Counted from the first letter of the stretch, positions 1 to 9,147 are shown. The stretch is 64,000 nt of DNA from Halioxenophilus sp033283405 (GCF_033283405.1 NZ_JAWMQR010000002.1:124001-188000); one strand, 5' to 3'. Notes: generated by a model from the sequence alone, not told the origin. Numbers and translations: made by a program.

Positions 1-1266
1 CCCATTCTGGATAAAACCGGCGATCCAGTAAAAGCCTGGGAAGCGGGCCTGGCCTGGGTATTTATCCAAAGTGTGATTTTAATGTTGGGCGGCTATCTCG
101 CCCCCTATGTTCGTAAAATCACGCCGCGCGGTGCTCTGCTGGGCACCCTGGCGGGGGTCTCCATCACCTTTATCGCCATGCGCCCGGCCATGGAGATCTA
201 CACCACGCCGTTAATCGGTGTGGTCTGTTTTGCCTTTGTACTGGCCAGCTGGTTTGGCAATGTGCGTTTTCCCCTGGGGCTACCAGCCGGCCTGATCGCC
301 ATTTTGTTTGGTACCGCTTTCGCCTGGGGCAGCCAACTGTTTGGTTACAACCCGGCGCACATGGATGCCAACGGCATAGTTGCAGCGTTAACCGACTTTG
401 GTTTTTCGCTACCCATTCCCGCCTTCGGCCACGTCTTCAGCGGTTTTGAATTTATCGGCATTCTGTTAGTAACGGCCATCCCCTTCGGCATTGCCGATCT
501 GGTCGAGGCGATGAACAACTGTGAAAGTGCCGAAGCCGCCGGCGATAAATACCCAACCCACCGCGTGGTCACCGCCGATGGCGTGGTGAGCATGATCGGC
601 TGCCTGATGGGCAACCCATTTATCAATGCCGTTTACATTGGCCACCCGGGCTGGAAATCGATGGGCGGCCGCTTCGGCTACTCGCTGGCCACCGGCTTAA
701 CCATTTTTGTGTTGAGCGTGTTTGGCCTGCTCTCTATGATTTTGCAGATTATCCCGGTGGTGGCAATTCTGCCAATTCTGCTCTACATCGGCATGCTGAT
801 TGGTGCCCAGGCGTTTCAGGAGTCACCCAAATCCCACGCCCCGGCGATTATTCTGGCGTTAATTCCGCACCTGGCGGCGTGGGCACTCAATTTAATCAAC
901 AGCGCCCTGGGTGCTGCCGGCACCAGCCTGGCGGCGATTGACCCCGCCGCTCTGGCCAACAGCGGTATCTTGATTCACGGCTTAGAGACCCTCGCCGGCG
1001 GCGCGATTTTGAGTGGTTTGATTCTCGCCGCCATCTCAATTTTTATTATCGAAAAAGATCTCTTTAAAGCCATGCTCTTCTCCCTGGCCGGTTCGGTGTT
1101 GAGCTTCTTTGGTTTTATGCACGCCGAGAGTGTTGGTGTAGGTGTGGCCCTCACCCCCGCTATCGCCTACCTGGTGGTGGCCGGCTTTCTATTGCTGATG
1201 AAATTTGCCCACCAAGCCAAACAACATGAGCCGGTAGCCGCCGAACTGGGAGCCGAAAATGAGTAA
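1..1266 (+). CDS. NCS2-type nucleobase permease, 5' end outside the window
   Basis: The reading frame is open from base 1, so the N-terminus lies upstream of the window; the GTG at 73 is only an internal codon. About 420 residues are visible, with roughly ten hydrophobic segments. The stretch GIADLVEAMNNCE followed by GCLMGNPFINAVYIGHPGWK resembles the conserved core of xanthine/uracil/AzgA-type permeases, which import nucleobases by proton symport. Family assignment is by motif memory. The stop overlaps the start of the AtzG-like gene by 8 bases (ATGAGTAA), so this permease heads, or sits within, an operon with the AtzG/AtzE-like amidase. That suggests it imports the amidase substrate or its precursor. 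The exact substrate cannot be read from the sequence. Confidence 0.75.
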   Translation, partial: PILDKTGDPVKAWEAGLAWVFIQSVILMLGGYLAPYVRKITPRGALLGTLAGVSITFIAMRPAMEIYTTPLIGVVCFAFVLASWFGNVRFPLGLPAGLIAILFGTAFAWGSQLFGYNPAHMDANGIVAALTDFGFSLPIPAFGHVFSGFEFIGILLVTAIPFGIADLVEAMNNCESAEAAGDKYPTHRVVTADGVVSMIGCLMGNPFINAVYIGHPGWKSMGGRFGYSLATGLTIFVLSVFGLLSMILQIIPVVAILPILLYIGMLIGAQAFQESPKSHAPAIILALIPHLAAWALNLINSALGAAGTSLAAIDPAALANSGILIHGLETLAGGAILSGLILAAISIFIIEKDLFKAMLFSLAGSVLSFFGFMHAESVGVGVALTPAIAYLVVAGFLLLMKFAHQAKQHEPVAAELGAENE

Positions 1267-1456
1267 CCCTTTTGATCTCGACGCCTATTACGAACTGATG
1301 AAAACATTGGTGGATATTCCCATTCAAGCGGAGTGGGAAGCGGTAATTAAAATGCACCTGGCCACGGCCGCCAAGATGGCCGCCATCATCGAAGCGGCAC
1401 CGGTCGACCCCAACAGTCTGGAGCTGGCCAGCGTCTTCCACCCGGGAGGAGCCTAA
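1259..1456 (+). CDS. atzG: AtzG-like small subunit (DUF4089 type)
   Basis: This 65-residue protein is mostly helical, begins MSNPFDLDAYYELMK and ends with FHPGGA. It matches the AtzG-like family, a GatC-like helical subunit that wraps around and stabilises the amidase AtzE in the 1-carboxybiuret hydrolase of cyanuric acid degradation. The ATG overlaps the permease stop and is preceded by GGGAG. The TAA abuts the ATG of the amidase, and its own 3' end (GGGAGGA) serves as the ribosome binding site of that gene. Immediate linkage to an AtzE-like gene is the best support. The physiological substrate in this purine-type locus may differ from carboxybiuret. Confidence 0.75.
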   Translation: MSNPFDLDAYYELMKTLVDIPIQAEWEAVIKMHLATAAKMAAIIEAAPVDPNSLELASVFHPGGA

Positions 1457-2866
1457 ATGTTTAGCTTACAAGCCGCCAGCAGCGCGGCCGAAATCGCCAG
1501 CGCGGTAAAAGCACAACAGATTACCGCGCAGGCGGTGATAGAGTTTTTTCTCGAGCGTATCGCACGCCACAACCCAACACTGAATGCCTTTACCGAGGTG
1601 CTCACCGAGCGGGCCTTGGCCACCGCCGCCGCCATTGATAAAAAGATTGCCGCCGGCATCAATCCAGGTGCACTGGCGGGCGTGCCTTTCTCGGTAAAAA
1701 ATCTGTTCGATGTCGCTGGCATCACCACCCTGGCCGGGTCAAAAATTAATCGCAGTAATACCCCGGCCAGCCGCGATGCGGTATTAATCGAACGATTGGA
1801 GGCCGAAGGCGCAATTTTAGTGGGCGCGGTAACCATGGGCGAATACGCCTACGACTTCACCGGTGAAAACGCCCACTACGGCAACTGCCACAACCCCTGG
1901 GATACCAGCCGTATGAGCGGTGGTTCCAGCTCCGGCTCCGGCGCCTGCGTCGGCGGTATGCTGGCCCCCCTATCGCTCGGCTCCGACACCAACGGCTCCA
2001 TCCGTGTACCCTCGTCTCTGTGTGGTTTGGTGGGGCTGAAGCCCACCTACGGCCGCCTGCCGCGCACCCGCAGTTTTCCCTTTTGCGACAGCCTCGATCA
2101 CCTTGGGCCATTGGCGCGCAGCGTCACCGACCTCGCCCTCAGCTTCGACGCCATGCAGGGTTATGATGCCGGTGACCACGGCTGTGCCGACCGGTCACCG
2201 GTCGCCACCCTGGCAACACTGAACGATGGTATCGAAGGGCTCACCATTAAAAAGGCGGCGGGCTATTTTGACTGCCAGGATTTCCCCCAGGCCGAACAGG
2301 CGCTGGCAAAAATCAGTGCCGCACTGGGCGCTACCGAATCGATTGCCGTACCGGGCGCGAAAGAGGGGCGCTCCGCCGCCTACTTAATCACTAATGCCGA
2401 GAGCAGTCGCCTGCATCTGCCGCGCCTGCAAACGCAGCCGGAAAATTTCGACCACGATACCCGCGACCGCTTTATCGCCGGCACCATGCTGCCCGCGTTG
2501 TGGACCACCCGCGCCCATCAGGTGCGCCACTGGTATCTGCAACAGGTGCTGAACATGTTTCAGGAGGTGGATGTTATTCTGGCGCCGGCCACCCCCTGCG
2601 TGGCTCCGAAAATTGGCGAAAAAATTCTGCGTATTGGCGGTGAAGATCTGCCCCTGCGACCGAACCTTGGTTATTTCACTCAACCCATCTCGGCCATTGG
2701 TCTGCCCGTTTGTGTAGTACCAACCATCGATGATGATTCCCATCTGCCAATTGGGGTGCAGATTATTGCTGCACCCTGGCGTGAAGACCTCTGTCTTCGC
2801 GTAGCAAAAGTCTTGGAAGAGAAAGGCTACACCGTGCTCGAGGCAGGCGCTTTTGGTAACGATTAA
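1457..2866 (+). CDS. atzE: AtzE-like amidase-signature hydrolase
   Basis: This is a 469-residue amidase-signature enzyme. The Ser-cisSer-Lys triad is visible: Lys81 in PFSVKN, the glycine/serine loop GGSSSGSG at 155-162, and the nucleophile Ser181 in DTNGSIRVP. The order and spacing are those of GatA/AtzE enzymes, which hydrolyse an amide to acid plus ammonia in the cytosol. Pairing with the AtzG-like gene just upstream (no gap) points to AtzE, a 1-carboxybiuret hydrolase, rather than GatA. The start ATG has GGGAGGA about 8 bases upstream. No cyanuric acid hydrolase (AtzD) or allophanate hydrolase (AtzF) is in the window, so an amide from purine or ureide breakdown is an equally possible substrate. 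Confidence 0.8.
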   Translation: MFSLQAASSAAEIASAVKAQQITAQAVIEFFLERIARHNPTLNAFTEVLTERALATAAAIDKKIAAGINPGALAGVPFSVKNLFDVAGITTLAGSKINRSNTPASRDAVLIERLEAEGAILVGAVTMGEYAYDFTGENAHYGNCHNPWDTSRMSGGSSSGSGACVGGMLAPLSLGSDTNGSIRVPSSLCGLVGLKPTYGRLPRTRSFPFCDSLDHLGPLARSVTDLALSFDAMQGYDAGDHGCADRSPVATLATLNDGIEGLTIKKAAGYFDCQDFPQAEQALAKISAALGATESIAVPGAKEGRSAAYLITNAESSRLHLPRLQTQPENFDHDTRDRFIAGTMLPALWTTRAHQVRHWYLQQVLNMFQEVDVILAPATPCVAPKIGEKILRIGGEDLPLRPNLGYFTQPISAIGLPVCVVPTIDDDSHLPIGVQIIAAPWREDLCLRVAKVLEEKGYTVLEAGAFGND

Positions 2867-3026
2867 CCCGGCGTTAGTTGTTGTTGAGTTAATCGCGGCA
2901 AAGGGTGTTGCCGCTTAGGTCGAAGACCATTACCAGCCCCACAGATACTGGCAAACCACCCGCCAGGTTGGGGCATCTATTGCTGGCGATAGGAGATCGC
3001 CTGCGATGCCTGGCTAGTTGAAGTTT

Positions 3027-4364
3027 ATGTCTCGAAAATTATTGCTTGGAATTATGCTGGTGATCGGCGTGCACGCGTTTGATGAACTGGTACTGGTTAT
3101 CTCACTGCCCTCGATTGCCCCCCAGCTCGGTTTGCAGGAGACCTACGGCCTGACCATCGCCGCCTATATTTTAGCGGCGATCACCGGCATGAGTTGGTCC
3201 GGCCGGTTGATCGACAGCCTCGGCCCACAACGGGTGCTGGCGTTCGCGCTCATCGTATTTAGCAGTGGTATTGTGCTATCGATCATCGCCTGGAACAGCC
3301 ACTCGTTTATTTTCGCCCGTACCCTGCAGGGCTTTGGTGGTGGCATAGGTAACACCTGCGCCTTTGCCTTGATTAATCTGCTCAATACCGGTCGTAATCG
3401 CGGCCACGCGGTAATGGCTATTGACCTCTCCTGGGTGGTGCCCTCAGTGGCGGCGCCCTTGATTGGTGGTCTGCTGGTCGACCACCTCAGCTGGCGCGCG
3501 ATTTTTATTCTGCAAATACCCATTATTGCCACCATCGCCTGGCTATTGCTGCCCAACCTCGGCCACCTCAATCGCCAGCAACCACTGCCCAGCCTGCGCA
3601 ATTTTATCGATGCCCTGCGCGTCGCCTTCGGTACCGGGCTCTTTTTATACCTGGTCGCACAACCGCTCAGTTGGTTGTGGCTGGCAATAATTCTTGCCGG
3701 TTTTATTATGCTGCCCGCCTTTAACCGGGTAATGCCCCAGCTTTGGTGGAAAGGCGGCACGCCGCTAGCGCTGCCAATTTTGGTGGGGCTGTTAAGCTTT
3801 ACTGCCTTTTACGGCATGGAGGCCTATCAACCACTCTTTTTAATTGACTACGCCGGCCTCTCCACCAGCCACGCCGGGTTTATTGTCACCTTTGCCAGTG
3901 TCAGCTGGTTATTCGGTTCGCACTGCTCGGCCAGAATTTATCCGCGCCTGTCGCGTCTGCAGTTGATGACACTGGGTAACTCACTCCTGCTGGCGGGTAT
4001 CACCTGCCTGGGGTTTATTTCCCTCTCGGAATGGGCTATCGGTTGGATGTACCCCAGCTGGGCGCTGGCAGGCCTTGGCATGGGCTTTACCTTTAATGCC
4101 TCGCGCACTTCGGCCATGGAGAACACACCACCCAATCAGGAGGGCTTTGTCGCCACGGCGTTGACTCTGGCCTCCAATATGGGCATTGGCTTAAGTTCCG
4201 GTATTGGCGGGGCGATAAAAAACCAGGTGTTTGCCGGTGCTGGCGATATGCGGCAGGTGCTTTTGTGGGTGGTGGCCTTGGGCTTTTGCGTGGTGCTGTT
4301 CAATCTGTCTATGATGGTCCGCCGCGCCCGCGGCTTCTCACAGAAGCCAGCCCGGCAGCCCTAA
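3027..4364 (+). CDS. MFS transporter
   Basis: The protein is about 445 residues with some 12-14 hydrophobic segments. The MFS loop 2-3 motif is seen as GRLIDSLGPQRVL, and an antiporter-like motif in helix 5 as APLIGGLLVDHLSW. This suggests a drug/H+ antiporter-like carrier in the inner membrane. I chose the ATG at 3027; a TTG at 3018 would add three residues, and neither has a strong ribosome binding site. A 150-base gap separates it from the amidase gene. Its position at the edge of the heterocycle locus suggests transport of a related metabolite, but nothing in the sequence fixes direction or substrate. A hairpin between its stop and the convergent gene probably ends the transcript. Confidence 0.75.
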   Translation: MSRKLLLGIMLVIGVHAFDELVLVISLPSIAPQLGLQETYGLTIAAYILAAITGMSWSGRLIDSLGPQRVLAFALIVFSSGIVLSIIAWNSHSFIFARTLQGFGGGIGNTCAFALINLLNTGRNRGHAVMAIDLSWVVPSVAAPLIGGLLVDHLSWRAIFILQIPIIATIAWLLLPNLGHLNRQQPLPSLRNFIDALRVAFGTGLFLYLVAQPLSWLWLAIILAGFIMLPAFNRVMPQLWWKGGTPLALPILVGLLSFTAFYGMEAYQPLFLIDYAGLSTSHAGFIVTFASVSWLFGSHCSARIYPRLSRLQLMTLGNSLLLAGITCLGFISLSEWAIGWMYPSWALAGLGMGFTFNASRTSAMENTPPNQEGFVATALTLASNMGIGLSSGIGGAIKNQVFAGAGDMRQVLLWVVALGFCVVLFNLSMMVRRARGFSQKPARQP

Positions 4365-4388
4365 TTAAGTTATCGGGCTGCTGGCTGG
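4347..4388. terminator. Hairpin between convergent genes
   Basis: An imperfect inverted repeat (CCAGCCCGGCAGCCC against GGGCTGCTGGCTGG, with one bulge) flanks a 13-base AT-rich loop at the junction of the convergent MFS and amidohydrolase genes. The left arm lies in the last codons of the MFS gene. There is no long T tract, so termination activity is inferred from position and stem strength. Confidence 0.5.
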
Positions 4389-4408
4389 AACTAGCTGAAA
4401 ATACCGCG

Positions 4409-5851
4409 CTATTCGGCGGTGTCGGCCACCTGCTGAATGCGGGTGACGCGCTGGTCTATCTCTTTGCGTACCTTTTTCTCATCAAAGGTAAGCAGGTGGG
4501 TGCCATCGGCCACCTGCTTACCCCCTACCCAAACCTGTTTTAAATTGCGCAGGCTGGAGGCCAAAACATAGGAGGCCAATGGTTCGTAAATGGGGCCAGT
4601 ATCCGGGTCGCGTAGGTCGACCACAATAAAGTCGGCAAATTTACCCGGCTCCAAACTGCCAACATCTTTATCGATACCCAACACCTTGGCGCTGCCTAAG
4701 GTGTGCAGGTAGAGCATATCCTGAATGGATAAGACATCGGACTTCTTGTAAAGACCACGCATGGTGTACAACCCGATACGCAAATTTTGAAAAGGGTCGC
4801 TGACGTCGGTGCAACTTTGATCGTCGAGCCCCACGGCAACGGGAATTCCCAACTCACGATACTTCACCACATCGGCAATGCCATCGGCCAGGCGGCCATT
4901 GGAGGTGGGTTGCCAACTCATTTTTGCGCCGGTCTCCACCACCTTTTGCAAAATGTAATCGTTGGTGTGAATAAAATGGCCAAAAATAAAATCTGGCCCT
5001 AACACGCCGGCATCAAGATACCAGTCAAACTTTTTCTGCTGCTCCTCAACCGCACTTGGACTCTCTAGAAAGTGGCTCTGATTGATGACTCCAAACTCGT
5101 GCATCACCGTCCCTTCCAGCTTGGCGGTGCGATTGGTGGGATTAAACTGCTGGGCACCAGAGACCGCCATCTTTAAAAACAGCGGGTTCTCGGCCATCAA
5201 TGGCTTGGCAAAATCGTACACCGCCTGATAGCGCGCAATAATCTCCTCGTCGCTGCCCACCTCCGACAACCACGGGCTGTTAATAAAACGCAGGCCGGCA
5301 TCAAGCTTGGCTTTTATCTGATTCTCTTCAAACGGGCCAGGTTTGATAAAGGTCGGCGCTACCGCGGTACTGGGATCATCGGAGAGACGGTCCACCGCTG
5401 GTGGATAGGTAAAATCGTAGGCGGTGGTAATACCGTTGCGTAAAAAGTCGAGACTGCCGTGCAGGGTAAACCAGTAGATATCGTCGGCATTGGTGTGGCG
5501 CAGGTAGTAGTCCCAGGCTTTAAACCAGCCATAGAGGTTTTGATCGTGGCCAAGGCCGCGCAACGGGCTCATATAGATATGGCTGTGGGCGGAAATAAAA
5601 CCCGGGGCCACCACGGCGCCCGCCAGGTCGATCACCTTTTTGGCCGACACTGCCGGTGGTTCACCCGCCGCCACCGCCACTATTCGGCCATCGTCCGCCA
5701 CCGTCATATAACCGAGGAAGGCATCGGGTTGATCCTCGGCGACGGTAATTAGCGTGGCATTTTTAACCAGCAGTGCCACCGACTCCTTGGCCAGCACCGG
5801 CTCGGTTAAAAATACGGCCACTAACAATAAAATTCGCCAGTGTTTGTTCAT
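4409..5851 (-). CDS. Exported COG0402-type amidohydrolase (heterocycle deaminase)
   Basis: This 480-residue protein starts at MNKHWRILLLVAVF, a Sec signal peptide with likely cleavage after VLA (residue 21), so it acts in the periplasm. It belongs to the ATZ/TRZ-guanine deaminase branch of metal amidohydrolases. Visible features are HSH (89-91) on strand 1, SHFLE around 260, GHFIH (291-295), and Asp343 in GLDD. The ATG at 5851 has AGAGG just upstream; a longer frame reaching 5971 lacks that support and would bury the signal peptide. It lies 92 bases after the HupE/UreJ gene and is probably in the same operon. It is paralogous to the exported enzyme at 9303-10685 (similar PGF.S.H.H and LHG.LD...GITT blocks). 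The substrate is unknown; an aminated purine or pterin is plausible from context. Confidence 0.8.
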   Translation of the reverse strand: MNKHWRILLLVAVFLTEPVLAKESVALLVKNATLITVAEDQPDAFLGYMTVADDGRIVAVAAGEPPAVSAKKVIDLAGAVVAPGFISAHSHIYMSPLRGLGHDQNLYGWFKAWDYYLRHTNADDIYWFTLHGSLDFLRNGITTAYDFTYPPAVDRLSDDPSTAVAPTFIKPGPFEENQIKAKLDAGLRFINSPWLSEVGSDEEIIARYQAVYDFAKPLMAENPLFLKMAVSGAQQFNPTNRTAKLEGTVMHEFGVINQSHFLESPSAVEEQQKKFDWYLDAGVLGPDFIFGHFIHTNDYILQKVVETGAKMSWQPTSNGRLADGIADVVKYRELGIPVAVGLDDQSCTDVSDPFQNLRIGLYTMRGLYKKSDVLSIQDMLYLHTLGSAKVLGIDKDVGSLEPGKFADFIVVDLRDPDTGPIYEPLASYVLASSLRNLKQVWVGGKQVADGTHLLTFDEKKVRKEIDQRVTRIQQVADTAE

Positions 5852-5943
5852 ACGGGTTACCTCTTTATAACTGTTAGCGGCCGTTAGTGCGCGGATTACG
5901 GCCATCAGCGCGAATTTTTTATCAGCGGTATTGAGGTTGGCAA

Positions 5944-7146
5944 TTAGGCCAGCACTCTTAACAGCACCCAAGCCAAACCGAGCGAGGTAATGCCAAGTCC
6001 CAAGCCGGTTTTAATATCGTCCAGGTTCCACTTACAGCGCACAAACAACCAGGTAAGGAGCGCACCGATCAACACCACGCTTAATTGGCCAACCTCGATG
6101 CCGGAATTAAACAGCAACAGCGCCAGAATCGTCTGATCCACCGGCAAGCCCAGTTCCGAGAGGGCACCGGCAAAACCGAGGCCGTGCACCAGGCCAAACA
6201 GAAACACCCACACAAAGCGCAGCCAACCGGTGGGCCTGTGGCGAATTAACTCGAATCCGGCCCAGGCGATGGAGAGCGCAATCAATGGTTCAACAATGGC
6301 GCCGGGCATACGCACCACGCCGTAGGTACTCACCACCAAGGTGAGGCAGTGAGCGACGGTAAACACCGAGAGCAGCGAAACCAACGACTTCAACCGCATA
6401 CGGCAAAACGCCAGGGCAAAAACAAACAGCAGGTGATCCACCCCCCAGGGCAGAATATGTTTAAACCCCTGGGTGAAGTAGAACTGCCAGGCGAGAGATT
6501 GCTCCTCAGTGGCGCCAGCAGACGTTGTCGAGCCGGAAAAGTTGAGCCTTGGGCTCGACTGCATGGCAATCAGCCAACGGGTTTTACCAAACTCCTGCTG
6601 GGCCTGCTGCAAGGTGAGCGAGATCGGTTCTTCGAAAACAAAATCGGGTAGAAAAACCACCGACAAGGCACGGCTGGCCGGCGGCAGTTGCTGTCGGGCA
6701 GTCAGGGTGACCTTGGGCCACTTTAGTGGGTCGAGATAGTCGGCGTGGCTGGCATCGGCAAAGGCGAGCTGCCAATCCCGCCAGAGGCTGGCGTCATTGC
6801 GTACCTCAGTGGCGCCACTCTCATCCTCCAGTTGCAGCTGAATAGCCGCCAGTGCCTGCTGCACAATGTTTTTTAACTCTGCGTCAGTCAGGGGCTCTGG
6901 CCGCAGGCTGGCCTGGTAGTAGGCCGAGCGATCAGGAAAATAACGGGAGGGGTCGAGCTGCAGAGTCAGCTCGGCGACATTGGCCTCGGTGACCAGGATT
7001 TTCGCTTCCGTCATATTGAGCAGATGCGCCTGCGCCGTGCTGGCCCACAGCACCAGTGACGCCTGCCAACAGCGGGGCAGAGTCTGCCAACAAACCACTG
7101 ACATCGCCCGCAAACAATACCGGGCAGCTCCTGCCAAATCGCCCAT
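5944..7146 (-). CDS. HupE/UreJ-family membrane protein
   Basis: This 400-residue protein has an N-terminal signal-like segment ending in AQA near residue 40, then a periplasmic domain of about 170 residues. The C-terminal half has about seven membrane spans with HupE/UreJ_2 marks: GVDHLLFVFALAF, FTVAHCLTL, FGLVHGLGFAGAL and FNSGIEVGQL. HupE/UreJ proteins are linked to nickel or other metal transport for hydrogenase and urease. The start ATG at 7146 overlaps the stop of the upstream adenine-deaminase-like gene as TAATG, which implies coupled translation. No urease or hydrogenase genes are in the window, so a role in metal supply to the exported metal-dependent deaminases is a reasonable inference. 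A TTG two codons upstream is a less likely start. Confidence 0.75.
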   Translation of the reverse strand: MGDLAGAARYCLRAMSVVCWQTLPRCWQASLVLWASTAQAHLLNMTEAKILVTEANVAELTLQLDPSRYFPDRSAYYQASLRPEPLTDAELKNIVQQALAAIQLQLEDESGATEVRNDASLWRDWQLAFADASHADYLDPLKWPKVTLTARQQLPPASRALSVVFLPDFVFEEPISLTLQQAQQEFGKTRWLIAMQSSPRLNFSGSTTSAGATEEQSLAWQFYFTQGFKHILPWGVDHLLFVFALAFCRMRLKSLVSLLSVFTVAHCLTLVVSTYGVVRMPGAIVEPLIALSIAWAGFELIRHRPTGWLRFVWVFLFGLVHGLGFAGALSELGLPVDQTILALLLFNSGIEVGQLSVVLIGALLTWLFVRCKWNLDDIKTGLGLGITSLGLAWVLLRVLA

Positions 7147-9062
7147 TACCAAACAACCGGATGCGTTTCACCCGTGGTGACATTAACAAAACCGCCCGGG
7201 TTCTCCTCATACGGGGCCACCAGCTGCCACTTCCAGGGTGAGGCGGTTAAAAAGGCAAAGCGCATACGATCGGGCAGGCCGGGGCTGGTTAACCACTGCA
7301 GGGTGTCGGCGGCATCGTGCAGGGCTTCCACCTCAGCCGCCACCTCCGCCACTGGCCGTTGCGAGACCAAACCAGCAATCTCCAGCTGTACCTTGGCAAC
7401 CACCTTGCCCTCTTTCACCAATACCCAGCCGCCCTGCATACCGGCCACGGTATTGGCGGCCAGTGCCATCGCCTGATCATCGTTACCCAGCACCCAGATA
7501 TTGTGGATATCGTGCATCTGCGAACTGGCCAGTGCCGAACCCGCTGTTACCGGGCCAACATTTTGCCAAAACATTTTCGAGACCGCCGCCGTGCCGTGGT
7601 AGCGATCGATCACCGCCACCTTGTTGATACCCAGGTCCGGCCGGGCCTCTACAGTACCCCTGGCCGTGACCGGCAACTCGCCGGTGATGAAATCTGGCTC
7701 AAAATAGAAGGGTTGCATCAAGGCCACATTGACACTGGTGCGACCGGCCGGTGCTTTAATGGTGAAGTCGTCGGCGGTTAAAGCGCGGCCGACATTCATG
7801 GTCTGTTTCACCCACTCGGGGTAGGTTACCTTGGCAATCGGCAGCAGGTACTCTTTGCCCTTGGAGGCGAGCTGGCCGTTGGCGATAACCTTATCGATCA
7901 CCACCTTGTCAACATCGGATAAAAACACCAGGTCGGCGTAACGCCCAGGCGCGATAGCACCGACAAGATGGTCGATATGAAAGTGGCGGGCGGTGTTGTA
8001 GGAACCCAGGGTGTAGGCGATGGCCGGCTCCACACCGGCTTCGATCGCCGCGCGAATATTAAAATCCATGGAACCCAACTGTTGGGTGGCGTGCACGTCG
8101 CGATCGTCGGTGGTGACACTCACGTTCGACCAATCCTTTAACCCCTGCTCCAGTAAATAGGGGAACAGAATTCGAATGGTGTCGACCCGCACCTCCAGAA
8201 AAACTCCGCGCCGCAACTTTTCCAACCCCTCCTGCAACTGCTTTACCTCGTGGTCAGAGGATAAACCGGCCGCGGCAAAGGCGTTGATCTCATTAACGCC
8301 GGTGAGACCACTGCCATGCCCCTCAACGACACCGCGTAGCTCCCAGGTGGCTTCAATCATCTCCCAGATACGCTCATGGCCTTTAGTGCCGGGAGTGGTC
8401 ACGGCGGTCCAGTCCATCACTTCTCCCAGTGCCACCACCCGCTGATCACTGGCCAGAAAATCTTTCATCTCCTGATAACCGTAGTAGCCGCCACCCAGCT
8501 CGTATTGGGTGGGCGGTGTGGCCGAACCGATCGCGGGAAAGATTTTTAGCGGGCTGCCCGCCGCCTCCGCCTTTAACCAGTACTCGGCGTTGTGCTCGCC
8601 GATCACATTGGACATCTCGTGGCTGCCCTCCACCGTCCAGGTGTTGCCATAGGGGATCACCAGCGCCGCTTCATACTCCGCTGAGAGGTAGGAACTCTCG
8701 ATATGTTTGTGGGATTCACCAAAGCCGGGAACCACCGTTTTACCCTCGGCATCGAGTGTTTTCGCCGCCTGGCCCGGCCAGGTGCCGGTGGCACCCACCC
8801 AGGCGATGCGCTTGCCGGCAATCACAATATCCTGGGCTGGCAGCCACTCCCGCGTAAAAACATTAAGGATGGTGGCATTGCGAACCAGCAGATCCGCTTC
8901 GCGCCGGGCCAGCGCCACCTGCAGCGCCTGTTCGCGCTCCACCAGTTCCGCCTTTAAAGGCCGCTCTTCGGCCTGTGCCCAGTCCGCACCCAGAAACAGC
9001 AAGGTCAGCGCAGCTAACCGCCCGCGTGCTGGATAACTAAAAATTTGACTGAGCTTAACCAT
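7146..9062 (-). CDS. Exported adenine-deaminase-like amidohydrolase
   Basis: This 638-residue protein carries a Sec signal peptide (hydrophobic core LAALTLLFLGADW, cleavage likely after AQA at 31). The mature part follows the Ade family: HKHIESS (118-124), GSHEMSNVIG where Ade has DPHEI, a GE.M-type glutamate in ALGEVMD, GHGSGL, SSDHE, and TTDD. Ade converts adenine to hypoxanthine plus ammonia and is normally cytosolic and about 550-600 residues; the leader here places it in the periplasm. The enzyme keeps the canonical Ade core better than the homologue at 21244-23103. It is the first gene of a minus-strand operon with HupE/UreJ (TAATG overlap) and a second exported deaminase. The 5' region holds a RutR-like box and a long palindrome. 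Confidence 0.82.
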   Translation of the reverse strand: MVKLSQIFSYPARGRLAALTLLFLGADWAQAEERPLKAELVEREQALQVALARREADLLVRNATILNVFTREWLPAQDIVIAGKRIAWVGATGTWPGQAAKTLDAEGKTVVPGFGESHKHIESSYLSAEYEAALVIPYGNTWTVEGSHEMSNVIGEHNAEYWLKAEAAGSPLKIFPAIGSATPPTQYELGGGYYGYQEMKDFLASDQRVVALGEVMDWTAVTTPGTKGHERIWEMIEATWELRGVVEGHGSGLTGVNEINAFAAAGLSSDHEVKQLQEGLEKLRRGVFLEVRVDTIRILFPYLLEQGLKDWSNVSVTTDDRDVHATQQLGSMDFNIRAAIEAGVEPAIAYTLGSYNTARHFHIDHLVGAIAPGRYADLVFLSDVDKVVIDKVIANGQLASKGKEYLLPIAKVTYPEWVKQTMNVGRALTADDFTIKAPAGRTSVNVALMQPFYFEPDFITGELPVTARGTVEARPDLGINKVAVIDRYHGTAAVSKMFWQNVGPVTAGSALASSQMHDIHNIWVLGNDDQAMALAANTVAGMQGGWVLVKEGKVVAKVQLEIAGLVSQRPVAEVAAEVEALHDAADTLQWLTSPGLPDRMRFAFLTASPWKWQLVAPYEENPGGFVNVTTGETHPVVW

Positions 9063-9108
9063 ACGACCACCTCGCTAACCACTATCTGGAAACAATTACG
9101 CAACAAAA

Positions 9109-9135
9109 AATTGCATTGTGATTAACAATGCAATT
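9109..9135. promoter_or_regulatory. Perfect 11-bp-arm palindrome, candidate operator
   Basis: AATTGCATTGT and ACAATGCAATT are exact reverse complements separated by GATTA. The site is centred in the divergent promoter region, 47 bases from the start codon at 9062. Its AT content and spacing fit a dimeric regulator site better than a terminator. It does not resemble the RutR-like box next to it, so a second regulator may act here. Confidence 0.5.
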
Positions 9136-9147
9136 AGCTTACCTTTT

